DNA from: Ferruginibacter sp.
Lineage (GTDB): Bacteria > Bacteroidota > Bacteroidia > Chitinophagales > Chitinophagaceae
NCBI GenBank assembly: GCA_018057635.1
Contig: JAGPDJ010000080.1
Coordinates: 1 to 8,353, forward strand
DNA length: 8,353 nucleotides
Direction: 5' to 3'
Below are positions 1-6,624 of the stretch, one piece after another. The notes beneath the pieces were generated by a model. The model worked only from the letters and a program-made list of their open reading frames with translations, had not been told where the DNA came from and made no database searches. The translations under genes were made by a program, and so were the position numbers. Each line of letters begins with the position of its first letter. Position 1 is the stretch's first letter.

Positions 1-2
1 CA

Positions 3-176
3 AGTATGTTTGGGCCGGCAGCCAATGCGGGTGTAAGATTTGGTATTGGCAGGAAAAGCAAAAACCTGGAACTGCGTTTATCCTATATGCAGGGCCTTAA
101 AAAGGCGGATATAATCTCTGCATATTATTCAAAAAGGCCTGCCAATTTCGGATTTGCCGTTCTTTTCAATTTTTAA
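3..176 (+). CDS. Outer-membrane beta-barrel protein, C-terminal fragment
   Basis: This is an open frame entering from the left edge, with 57 residues visible before a TAA stop. The residues show the alternating polar/hydrophobic pattern of membrane beta-strands (for example NLELRLSYMQGL). They end in an aromatic-rich last strand, NFGFAVLFNF, with a terminal Phe. A C-terminal aromatic residue is the usual outer-membrane insertion signature recognised by the BAM complex. The family is probably one of the Bacteroidota porin-like barrels (PorT/OMP_b-brl type), but too little is present to assign it. The start, signal peptide and full length lie outside the window. A strong hairpin terminator follows 20 bases after the stop, so this is the end of its transcript. 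Confidence 0.7.
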   Translation, partial: SMFGPAANAGVRFGIGRKSKNLELRLSYMQGLKKADIISAYYSKRPANFGFAVLFNF

Positions 177-196
177 ACGCTAAAAGTTATCATAAA

Positions 197-231
197 GGGC
201 GTTTCCGGAAATACCGGAAGCGCCCTTTTTT
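197..231 (+). terminator. Intrinsic terminator between convergent genes, possibly bidirectional
   Basis: A 12-bp stem (197-208 paired with 214-225, arm GGGCGTTTCCGG, one G-U pair) with a 5-nt loop is followed directly by six T's (226-231). It lies between the stop of the plus-strand barrel gene (176) and the stop of the minus-strand acetyltransferase (241). On the minus strand the same hairpin is followed by only TTTAT, so it could end both transcripts but should be stronger on the plus strand. Confidence 0.9.
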
Positions 232-240
232 CAATTAAGA

Positions 241-786
241 TTACATATTCATTTCTTTCCATTCGTCTTCCAGGATACTCATTTCAATCATACTCCACCA
301 CTTACCCTTATTAAATAAAATATCTCTTGATATACCTTCTACTTTAAGCCCGCCTTTTTCATAACAGTTTAATGCAGCAATGTTATCGTTATACAGGCCC
401 AACCCTATCCGATGTAATCCCAGTTGTTCAAAACCGACCTTCAAAACAGCCAGGATCACATTTCTGCAATACCCTTTGCCTCTTACTTCTTCAGCCAAAA
501 AGACCCTGCTGATACGGGCTGAGCGGTTTTTCCAGCTTATTCCCCCGATTGAAATATGGCCAACAGATTTACCGGATTCTTCTTCTACCACTTTATAAAC
601 AAATGCATCTGAACTACCTGCAATATTGGTATCATCTATATACCAATCCAGGCTTTCAATGGTTAAAGGAAAACTGAATAAAGCGCCCGACCATATAGTT
701 AGCGATTCTTCATCATTGATCCATTCAATTAATTGTTGAAAATCCTGCGCTTCAAATTTTTCCAGTCTGATCATACCCTGATTCAT
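241..786 (-). CDS. GNAT family N-acetyltransferase (RimJ/RimL-like)
   Basis: The 181-residue length is usual for the Acetyltransf_3 / RimJ-RimL branch of GNAT enzymes, which move an acetyl group from acetyl-CoA to an amine. Visible signatures are the opening IRLEKFEAQDFQQLIEWIND, where this branch normally begins. Next is the motif A pyrophosphate loop VRGKGY (about residues 101-106), at the end of strand beta-4. Last is the motif B region with LYNDNIAALNCYEKGGLK (about 131-148), the familiar N..A...YEK.GF signature. No signal peptide is seen, so it should be cytoplasmic. The acceptor cannot be told: this branch includes ribosomal-protein, antibiotic, polyamine and small-molecule acetylases. 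A second ATG four codons in (774) is an equally possible start, and neither has a convincing ribosome binding site. It appears to be a single-gene unit, separated by 164 bp from the upstream same-strand gene. Confidence 0.88.
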   Translation of the reverse strand: MNQGMIRLEKFEAQDFQQLIEWINDEESLTIWSGALFSFPLTIESLDWYIDDTNIAGSSDAFVYKVVEEESGKSVGHISIGGISWKNRSARISRVFLAEEVRGKGYCRNVILAVLKVGFEQLGLHRIGLGLYNDNIAALNCYEKGGLKVEGISRDILFNKGKWWSMIEMSILEDEWKEMNM

Positions 787-840
787 ATTATTTCAATTTT
801 CACTTTGCCGGTTCACAGGCAAGCCGGTTGCAATGATAAC

Positions 841-887
841 AAGTAATTGTTTCATTCCGTTGAATTAAGAAAGAAAATCAATTACTT
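841..887. repeat. Spaced perfect inverted repeat upstream of the acetyltransferase gene
   Basis: AAGTAATTG (841-849) is the exact reverse complement of CAATTACTT (879-887), with 29 bp between. It lies 55-101 bases before the acetyltransferase start, in its likely leader or promoter. It could be an operator for a dimeric regulator or a weak RNA hairpin. In such AT-rich DNA a 9-bp match can also arise by chance. Confidence 0.35.
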
Positions 888-950
888 AATTTTTCAAAAA
901 TTATCGCTAAACTTAAAATCATCCGGCATTACATCCGTGGAAAAAGATGA

Positions 951-2414
951 TCAGTTAACAATCCATAAAACTGAATCACCGGTACTGTAGTTGTTTTGTT
1001 CCCATAATTTATTGGCAGGGTCCTTTATCCAGTTGCCATCTACAATGAACTTGTATAAATGTTTCCCTCTAGAGAGATGTAAACTGAATTCCCAATCATC
1101 TCCTGCCTTTTTCATTGAGATGAGGTTGGGATTAAACCCATTAAAATCACCTGCGAGGTTTACTTTTTTTGCATTTGGGTAACCAGATAACCTGAAAGTA
1201 TAATTGGGATCAAGTACCAGGTAAGAATTCATATTCCCGTTGTTATTAACCAATACAGGATTATCCGGATCTGTAATTTCTTTTCCGTCTACCACAAACC
1301 TGTATTCATAATTACCGGCGCCCAGTGAATATGGGAATTCCCAGCATTCAGCAGATTTCTTCATATACAATTCATCTTTGCGCCAATGATTGAATGATCC
1401 GGTTAGTGTAATAGCCCGGGCATTTTCAAATCCTTTCAATGTGAACAGAAATGGTTTCCCTAAATGAATTACAGAATTGAAATCATTAAATTCATTGGGG
1501 AACCGGTCAGGATTTCCCGGGTCTGTTTTCCAGTCTCCATCAACCACATATTTATAAGTATGTGTACCGTTTGCCAGGTAAACAGGTAATTCCCAACCTG
1601 ATGCAGTGCGTTTCATTACAGTTTCCCTGGGCTTCCAGTTATTGAAACTACCAGATAGAAATATCTTTTTTGCATTACTGAATGTGTCAAGTTTAAACAG
1701 GTAATTTGTTTTATAAAACACTGAATTTGTATTACCCAATCCGTCATTTTCCCGAAGTTGGTTGTCATCATCCAGTATCCAGTTATTGTCAACAATAAAC
1801 TTATACCAGTATTTGCCCGGAACTAATTTTACGTTTGCTATCCAGCCACTATCGGTTTTAGTCATTGGCATTGCATCCTCCGACCAGTTATTAAAACTTC
1901 CGGCAAGCATAACCTTGTTTCTATTCAGGTTGTTTTGCAAATAAAAAGTAACGATGGAATCACGTGTTTCAAATCCAGCTTTTTTCCTGAATTTATTATA
2001 GCCAAATACCTGGCCATTGTCTGTTGCAGGGAATAATGCGGAATTACCAACATCTTTAGATGTAAAAATGATCTTATCTGCAACACTCAACAGGTCATCG
2101 GAACTAATCAATTCCTTGCTAACAGCCAGTATTTCTGATGAATTTAATTCCACACGCCAGCCCAGTCTTTGCAAAGAATCGCCGTTATTCGTTTTCATGA
2201 AATATTTCAAAGCCAGGTCTGCAAGATCAAAGTTTACTATAAAACTGTCTAGAACAGATTCATTAATATTCTTGGGCAGCTCAATGTACATTTTCCCATC
2301 CTTTATTTTACAAACCTGTGCATGAGACATGGCAAATGAAAACAAAAGTATCATAGTACATATACAGCTGCGTACAGGTTTTAAAATTTTCACTATGATC
2401 ATATTTATTTCCAT
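951..2414 (-). CDS. Secreted protein with four tandem AMPK/CBM48-type glycogen-binding modules
   Basis: This 487-residue protein has an N-terminal export signal (hydrophobic run about 18-29, likely cleavage near SHA-Q) and a region of no recognised family (about 34-150). Four tandem modules follow, at about 154-234, 237-317, 321-400 and 404-485. Each has the E-set / CBM48 pattern G-(S/D)-F-N-x-(W/F), then G-x-(W), then Y-(K/R)-(F/Y)-(I/V)-V-D and a D-(P/D)-x-N turn. The first sugar-stacking Trp falls at 177, 260 and 344, with Phe 427 in module 4, so the period is 83-84 residues. The second Trp is at 212, 295 and 462 but is Glu 379 in module 3. AMPK-beta modules of this kind bind glycogen and other alpha-1,4-glucans. 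No catalytic domain is visible, so it is a binding or scaffold protein, or its modules are only structural. Its first ATG lies inside the last codons of the upstream peptidase gene. The second ATG (2402) also gives a good signal peptide and has GGAA upstream of it. Confidence 0.85.
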   Translation of the reverse strand: MEINMIIVKILKPVRSCICTMILLFSFAMSHAQVCKIKDGKMYIELPKNINESVLDSFIVNFDLADLALKYFMKTNNGDSLQRLGWRVELNSSEILAVSKELISSDDLLSVADKIIFTSKDVGNSALFPATDNGQVFGYNKFRKKAGFETRDSIVTFYLQNNLNRNKVMLAGSFNNWSEDAMPMTKTDSGWIANVKLVPGKYWYKFIVDNNWILDDDNQLRENDGLGNTNSVFYKTNYLFKLDTFSNAKKIFLSGSFNNWKPRETVMKRTASGWELPVYLANGTHTYKYVVDGDWKTDPGNPDRFPNEFNDFNSVIHLGKPFLFTLKGFENARAITLTGSFNHWRKDELYMKKSAECWEFPYSLGAGNYEYRFVVDGKEITDPDNPVLVNNNGNMNSYLVLDPNYTFRLSGYPNAKKVNLAGDFNGFNPNLISMKKAGDDWEFSLHLSRGKHLYKFIVDGNWIKDPANKLWEQNNYSTGDSVLWIVN

Positions 2415-3418
2415 ATATACATTTTGCGCTTCACAAAGTTAAACCCAATTTTATGCAATGAAAGAAAATCAAACCCTAAAATTCCATCTGTGCAGGAAAT
2501 ATATGACAGGCAAGATTTCTGAAGGTTTGTGATGAGTATTGGTAACGAGGAAACTTGTTGGTTTCCGATCTTCATATTTTTCAAATTACCATATAAAGCC
2601 TCGGTTTTTTTATCATCAGCACCTCTTAAAATGACCCTGCGACCTATTTCTACATTTTCAAAAATATTGTTGGGTAAACGACTGTCGAGCAGGTTTGTCT
2701 CAGCACCACAATCAATAATGAAACGTAGTTTTTTTCCTCCTATTTCAAGTTTTGTAATGATCTTATTATCTGTTATATCAAATGGGATAACACTATATGC
2801 CGATGTATCATTAAGCAATTCACTTTTATAGGTCTTAGCTTCTTTTTTACTGATCAGGTGAAGGTATATGAGGCTCTTTTCATAATCAATGATCAGTTCA
2901 AACTGCCTGAAAAGCTGAATTCCGAGCAAACCAAGTATTTTAACTCCTTTACTGTTCTCAATCTGTCCCAGGTTTGTAAGATCCGCTTCTACCCTGTTAT
3001 ACTTAATATTTCCAAAAGAGAACTCGTCAATCTGAATTTGAATCCTGTTGCTGGCTGAACCGGATAAACCTGTTTGTTCCTGGTCTGAACTGTTAATTGT
3101 TGAATAACTTCTGAAATAAGTCATGTTCAATACCAGGTTTGGTGCCCCGGTATCCAGAATAAAATTCCCAACAATAGAATCTGCCCTTGCTTGTATGAGT
3201 ATCAGGTTTCCGGCTCTTGTAAATGGAATTACACTGGTGGAATCGCTGCTTACAATGGGATCAGAAAATAAATGAACCGCATGTATTTGCGGCAAAAGAG
3301 AATCACTGATATTACTCCTGGATAAAACCGGCGAAGCAAACAACAAGGCTATTGGCAGCAGGAAAACTACCAAACTGGTAAAATATACTGATCTGAAATT
3401 CCTGCCAGCAAATGCCAT
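2405..3418 (-). CDS. Secreted two-lobed retropepsin-like aspartic peptidase
   Basis: The protein has 337 residues with an N-terminal signal or anchor segment (hydrophobic about 11-29). Two homologous aspartic-peptidase lobes follow in one chain. Lobe 1 has the catalytic-type loop FILDTGAP (D89-T90-G91) and later GLLG...FELIIDYEKSLIYL (163-186). Lobe 2 has FIIDCGAET (D236-C237-G238) and later GILGFDFLSLHKIGFNF (312-328). This matches the gag-polyprotein-type aspartyl protease (Asp_protease_2-like) proteins common in Bacteroidota, in which two Asp residues, one from each lobe, activate water to cut peptide bonds. The second loop has Cys in place of the usual Thr/Ser. Asp and Gly are kept, so activity is possible but unproven. 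The export signal points to the periplasm or outside. The stop overlaps the start of the four-module CBM48 gene by 10 bp, so the two genes are almost surely co-transcribed. The nearest gene upstream on this strand ends 163 bp away. Confidence 0.82.
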   Translation of the reverse strand: MAFAGRNFRSVYFTSLVVFLLPIALLFASPVLSRSNISDSLLPQIHAVHLFSDPIVSSDSTSVIPFTRAGNLILIQARADSIVGNFILDTGAPNLVLNMTYFRSYSTINSSDQEQTGLSGSASNRIQIQIDEFSFGNIKYNRVEADLTNLGQIENSKGVKILGLLGIQLFRQFELIIDYEKSLIYLHLISKKEAKTYKSELLNDTSAYSVIPFDITDNKIITKLEIGGKKLRFIIDCGAETNLLDSRLPNNIFENVEIGRRVILRGADDKKTEALYGNLKNMKIGNQQVSSLPILITNLQKSCLSYISCTDGILGFDFLSLHKIGFNFVKRKMYIWK

Positions 3419-3581
3419 ACAATCCGGTTATACTGTAAATGTAACTTTACCTGCTGAAAAGTACTTACCGTTGTTGTAGTAATGCTACCTGTTGTAAAAT
3501 GAGTTTGCAGTTCATAGCTTGCTAAAGTGGATCTTTCAACAACAGTTATTTGCAACATTCAACTATTAACGGTTATCGTTA

Positions 3582-5516
3582 TTACGCTTTCCTCTTAAGT
3601 ACCATTGGTTCTTTCAGAACAGTATACATTTTCTTATACATTTCCTTAACTACCATATACTGGTCTGCATTGTAAAGCCCTTTTTGGAATTCAATTTCAA
3701 TCTTGATATGTATCACCCTGTTTTCCGCATCATGTTCTACGCGGCGGCTTATAATAATATCCTGCTCTTCATTAATGAATTTAATATTTTTAGGCAAATC
3801 CGCTGCCTTATAATTTTCGGGATAAATGATTGAAGTTGCAAGCCCGATTTTTCGTTTAAATCCAAAATTTATATTTGAAAACCTGTCTTTTGAAGTAAGT
3901 GGATTTTTATCAAATCCCGAGAACATATCGCAGGGTATGTACAGGTAATCGCCGGTTTCATTTGCATTTCCGGTAAACTGACATTGTTCAAGCAATGGCA
4001 AAGAATCTGTGTCACTGTTAAGCATTTCCAATTCGCCCAGGCTAAGCATCGTTTCTTCTTTGTTAAAATAGGACTGCATATAATTTTCTTTATTCACAGC
4101 ATACTTATTAACCCGCATTATCTTTGCGTAATCATTACTGGTTACATTCACACTGCCAGCAAAAGAACCATCATTTTTAACGTTAATCAGGGTTCTTACA
4201 GATTCAAAATATTGTAAGGAATCATTCGTGATAGAAACAATGCCCCCTTTTTTTCTGTCAACAATTAATGCTGTTGTATTTAAAATATCATAAGGGATGA
4301 TATGAGCCGGCGTAAACTGGTCGGTAGCATCCAGGTAATATTTTTTATTCCCTGAAATTACACAGGCGAAAACAGTATTAAACTGATCAATAAAGGGATA
4401 GTCCGTATTAACCTTTCCATGAAATCTTTCACTCACCAGAACCGGGTATACATCCAGGCCTGCATCTTTCAGTAAATTTACAAGCAGCAGGTTTAGTTCA
4501 CCACTGGAGCCACTTTTTTTATTCCATGCCGATTTAACACCATCTATGGCATATTTACTGTACACATGGTTCCAGCTGAAATTTTTTCTTACATGATCAT
4601 AGATCATTTTGATCTTTTTTTCCTCGCCAAGGTTATCAGTTTGCCTGATCAATTCACCTGCCCCGGGAATTCGCTTATCAACCTGGTTACCAAAATAAGT
4701 ATCCGTATCCAGTTCCCTGATCACAGCGTTCCACGATTGCATATATTCCTGCTTATTAAAACCCCTGCCATTAAAACCGCTTAACTGAAAAATTACCTTT
4801 TGTAAATAATCCCTTCTTGCATCCATGTAAGGTTCTTCCGAGAGTCCCGGAATATTATTCATTTCAAAATAAATTCTGCCATCCTCATTCCCGGGTTTTA
4901 TAATTACCGGAATATCTACCCTTTTGTTTACCCTATATGCAAATTCAGTATTTGGGAGAATATTTAACAAGTACTTACTCATTATAACAGGATATTCATA
5001 CTGAAAGACCCATTCATCAAGTCCTCCATAATGCTTCATATCGCTTTCATAAGTATAATCGATTATGCTACCAACTTTAACTGCAGCAAAAGCAAGGGAT
5101 ACCGTACCCCTGTTTTCAGAAATCTTCTGAAAATAAATAGCACTTTTATCAAGTTTTTCTTTATCAATTCTGCCAGTTCCGTTGGCATTAATAGTGAAGC
5201 CTTTTACATTATAGATCAATTCAAACTCGTCCTTAGCCCAGTAAGGAATCTTAATATTGGCAGCATCAATTCCGTTTTCAGTCAATATCTTGATCCGGAT
5301 ATGGTGTTTGGTTATGAGATGGGAATTGTCATTATAATCAGATATTGCTTCATGAATTAAAATCACTGCTTCAGCCTCCGGATCAAAAGAACATTGTTTC
5401 AAAGCAATTTCTTCATTGCTTACATTTCCAAAACCTGAAAAAATATTTTCCTGTGCATACAATGGAAATGAAAACCATAGTACCACAGTAAGGGTAACCA
5501 TCAACAGTTTCAACAT
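3582..5516 (-). CDS. Secreted DUF3857 / transglutaminase-like protein with degenerate active site
   Basis: The protein has 644 residues from the ATG chosen here. It begins with a clear signal peptide (MLKLLMVTLTVVLWFSFPLYAQ). A DUF3857 domain follows (about 45-210, including SENRGTVSLAFAAVKVGSIIDYTYE), then a transglutaminase-like domain (about 295-400) and a C-terminal beta-rich region. The active-site loop, normally G-D-C-x-D, reads GSSGELNLLLVNLLKDAG, with Ser338 where Cys is expected. The catalytic His of FNH reads FNT (Thr381), while the Asp of YYLDATD (Asp396) is kept. The classic Cys-His-Asp triad is therefore missing, and a binding or structural role is more likely than catalysis. Such changes recur, to my memory, in Bacteroidota members of the family. 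An in-frame GTG at 5567 would add 17 residues before the signal peptide; I prefer 5516 because the export signal then sits at the N-terminus. It is probably co-transcribed with the small membrane-protein gene just upstream. Confidence 0.85.
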   Translation of the reverse strand: MLKLLMVTLTVVLWFSFPLYAQENIFSGFGNVSNEEIALKQCSFDPEAEAVILIHEAISDYNDNSHLITKHHIRIKILTENGIDAANIKIPYWAKDEFELIYNVKGFTINANGTGRIDKEKLDKSAIYFQKISENRGTVSLAFAAVKVGSIIDYTYESDMKHYGGLDEWVFQYEYPVIMSKYLLNILPNTEFAYRVNKRVDIPVIIKPGNEDGRIYFEMNNIPGLSEEPYMDARRDYLQKVIFQLSGFNGRGFNKQEYMQSWNAVIRELDTDTYFGNQVDKRIPGAGELIRQTDNLGEEKKIKMIYDHVRKNFSWNHVYSKYAIDGVKSAWNKKSGSSGELNLLLVNLLKDAGLDVYPVLVSERFHGKVNTDYPFIDQFNTVFACVISGNKKYYLDATDQFTPAHIIPYDILNTTALIVDRKKGGIVSITNDSLQYFESVRTLINVKNDGSFAGSVNVTSNDYAKIMRVNKYAVNKENYMQSYFNKEETMLSLGELEMLNSDTDSLPLLEQCQFTGNANETGDYLYIPCDMFSGFDKNPLTSKDRFSNINFGFKRKIGLATSIIYPENYKAADLPKNIKFINEEQDIIISRRVEHDAENRVIHIKIEIEFQKGLYNADQYMVVKEMYKKMYTVLKEPMVLKRKA

Positions 5517-5572
5517 AAAGCAGTGTTTAATATTGGTTAAATGTACTGTTTTATAAATAATTGGCACCTTAA

Positions 5573-5854
5573 TTACAGCACCGTAAACGTATAAATTATA
5601 ACTGGTGTCATCCCAATCAATCCACCCAAAATTCCGGCAAGGGCATCCATCATTTCATAATGCCCCTTCCCGGTTATCAATGATACAAGTTCAAAACCAT
5701 AACAAATGGCCAGCAACAATATAAAAGCTACTGAAATAGCTATCAAATCATTCCACGAAATAAAATACAATGCAGTTGCCTGTAATAAAAATCCAAGTGG
5801 AATCCCCCAATAAAAGTGTTTCCATTTATCCCGTTCCCATTTTTTAAATTTCAC
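5573..5854 (-). CDS. Small VanZ-like integral membrane protein
   Basis: The 93 residues form about three hydrophobic segments (about 16-33, 36-54 and 70-90). Two short motifs resemble the VanZ-like / DUF2279 superfamily: RDKWKHFYWG near the N-terminus (D9, K10, H13) and ELVSLITGKGHYEMMDALAGILGG (E55, D70, then a Gly-rich helix). In that superfamily the conserved D-K-x-x-H, E and D residues face each other in the membrane. The biochemical role is generally unknown. The start is GTG: the codon at 5854 is the only start that keeps the DKWKHF motif, and no in-frame ATG precedes the internal Met pair. The gene ends 5 bp before the alternative GTG of the DUF3857 gene and 56 bp before its ATG, so the two probably form one operon. 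The family call rests on motif resemblance only. Confidence 0.7.
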   Translation of the reverse strand: MKFKKWERDKWKHFYWGIPLGFLLQATALYFISWNDLIAISVAFILLLAICYGFELVSLITGKGHYEMMDALAGILGGLIGMTPVIIYTFTVL

Positions 5855-5902
5855 TGTTTGGCTGGTTAATTATTCAGGAATATAAAGTAAAATATTAAAT
5901 AT

Positions 5903-5934
5903 AAAACAAAAACAGCCCGGAAATAAATCCGGGC
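5903..5934 (-). terminator. Intrinsic terminator of the outer-membrane barrel gene
   Basis: Read on the minus strand, GCCCGGA (5934-5928) pairs perfectly with TCCGGGC (5921-5915) around a 6-nt loop and is followed by TGTTTTTGTTTT. It sits 25 bases past the stop of the minus-strand barrel gene (5959). It separates that transcript from the VanZ-like/DUF3857 genes, which therefore need their own promoter in the AT-rich stretch 5855-5910. Confidence 0.85.
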
Positions 5935-5958
5935 CATTCTCTTACTCTAATTAAAAGG

Positions 5959-6624
5959 TCAAAAAGTAAATCCTACACCAATCTTTATCATACGGTTGTA
6001 GGCATCAATGTTCTTACTCGCATCTACTTTAGACAATCCATGATCATAGGATGCCGACAGGTTAATGCCATTATTAAACTGGTAGCCGATGCCGCCGGTA
6101 ATGCCTGCATCCCAATGATTGAATTGCGATGTTACGGGTAATTTATAACTCAGCACATTAAATCCTAAAGCACCGGCAGAAACTTTAAGATCAGAATTTA
6201 TAAGGTATGAAATCTGCGGACCGGCAAATAACTGTAACCCGCCTATATTGGCCTTCAGTAAAACTGGCAACTCAAGGTAGTTTAACTGAAGCTGTGCTTT
6301 TGCATTAATACCAAGCACATCAACTCCTTTCACATTCAACGATCCTTTTAAATGGTAACCTTTCTGAGAATAATTCAGGCCTGGCTCTACAGAAATAGTA
6401 TTACCAAGCGGAATACCAATATAAGCTCCTGTATAAAAACCGGTGCGGCTGCCAGTGGTAATATAATCTTCGGCAAAATCAAGTACATCATTAAGGCTTT
6501 CAACTGCATCTCCTCTCATATCGGCTGAAGAAACACCCGCTTTAAAACCATAATAAACTTTTGATTGCGAAAATCCGGCTATTGAAATCAAAACCGCCAG
6601 GATAAGTAAAATTTTCTTTTTCAT
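5959..6624 (-). CDS. Outer-membrane beta-barrel (porin-family) protein
   Basis: The 221 residues begin with a textbook signal peptide (MKKKILLILAVLISIAGFSQS). A small beta-barrel of the Bacteroidota OMP_b-brl / PorT-like family follows. Typical features are the opening strand VYYGFKAGVSSADM right after the cleavage site, GFYTGAYIGIPLGNTISVEPGLNYSQKG, and the strand pair LNYLELPVLLKANIGGLQLFAGPQISYLI. The final strands are GIGYQFNNGINLSASYDHGLSK and RMIKIGVGFTF, ending in Phe. The family usually has about 180-250 residues and eight or so strands, so this looks complete. It sits in the outer membrane; no transport substrate or partner can be read from the sequence. The gene is monocistronic: a terminator follows 25 bases after the stop and a 331-bp divergent intergenic region precedes it. 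Confidence 0.88.
   Translation of the reverse strand: MKKKILLILAVLISIAGFSQSKVYYGFKAGVSSADMRGDAVESLNDVLDFAEDYITTGSRTGFYTGAYIGIPLGNTISVEPGLNYSQKGYHLKGSLNVKGVDVLGINAKAQLQLNYLELPVLLKANIGGLQLFAGPQISYLINSDLKVSAGALGFNVLSYKLPVTSQFNHWDAGITGGIGYQFNNGINLSASYDHGLSKVDASKNIDAYNRMIKIGVGFTF

Noticed and set aside
3367..3558. A 63-codon minus-strand open frame upstream of and overlapping the aspartic peptidase start
   Set aside because: It is Thr-rich with no recognisable motif or ribosome site and overlaps the peptidase's signal-peptide coding region in another frame. I treat 3419-3581 as intergenic.
3567..3581. TAACG...CGTTA hairpin at the end of the DUF3857 gene as a terminator
   Set aside because: The stem is a 5-bp AT-rich stem next to the stop with no T run after it on the minus strand.
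5882..5909. TTG-N17-TACTTTAT on the minus strand as a promoter of the VanZ-like gene
   Set aside because: The -7 element misses two of the fixed positions and the TTG lies in the terminator's T tract. It is possible but too weak to list.
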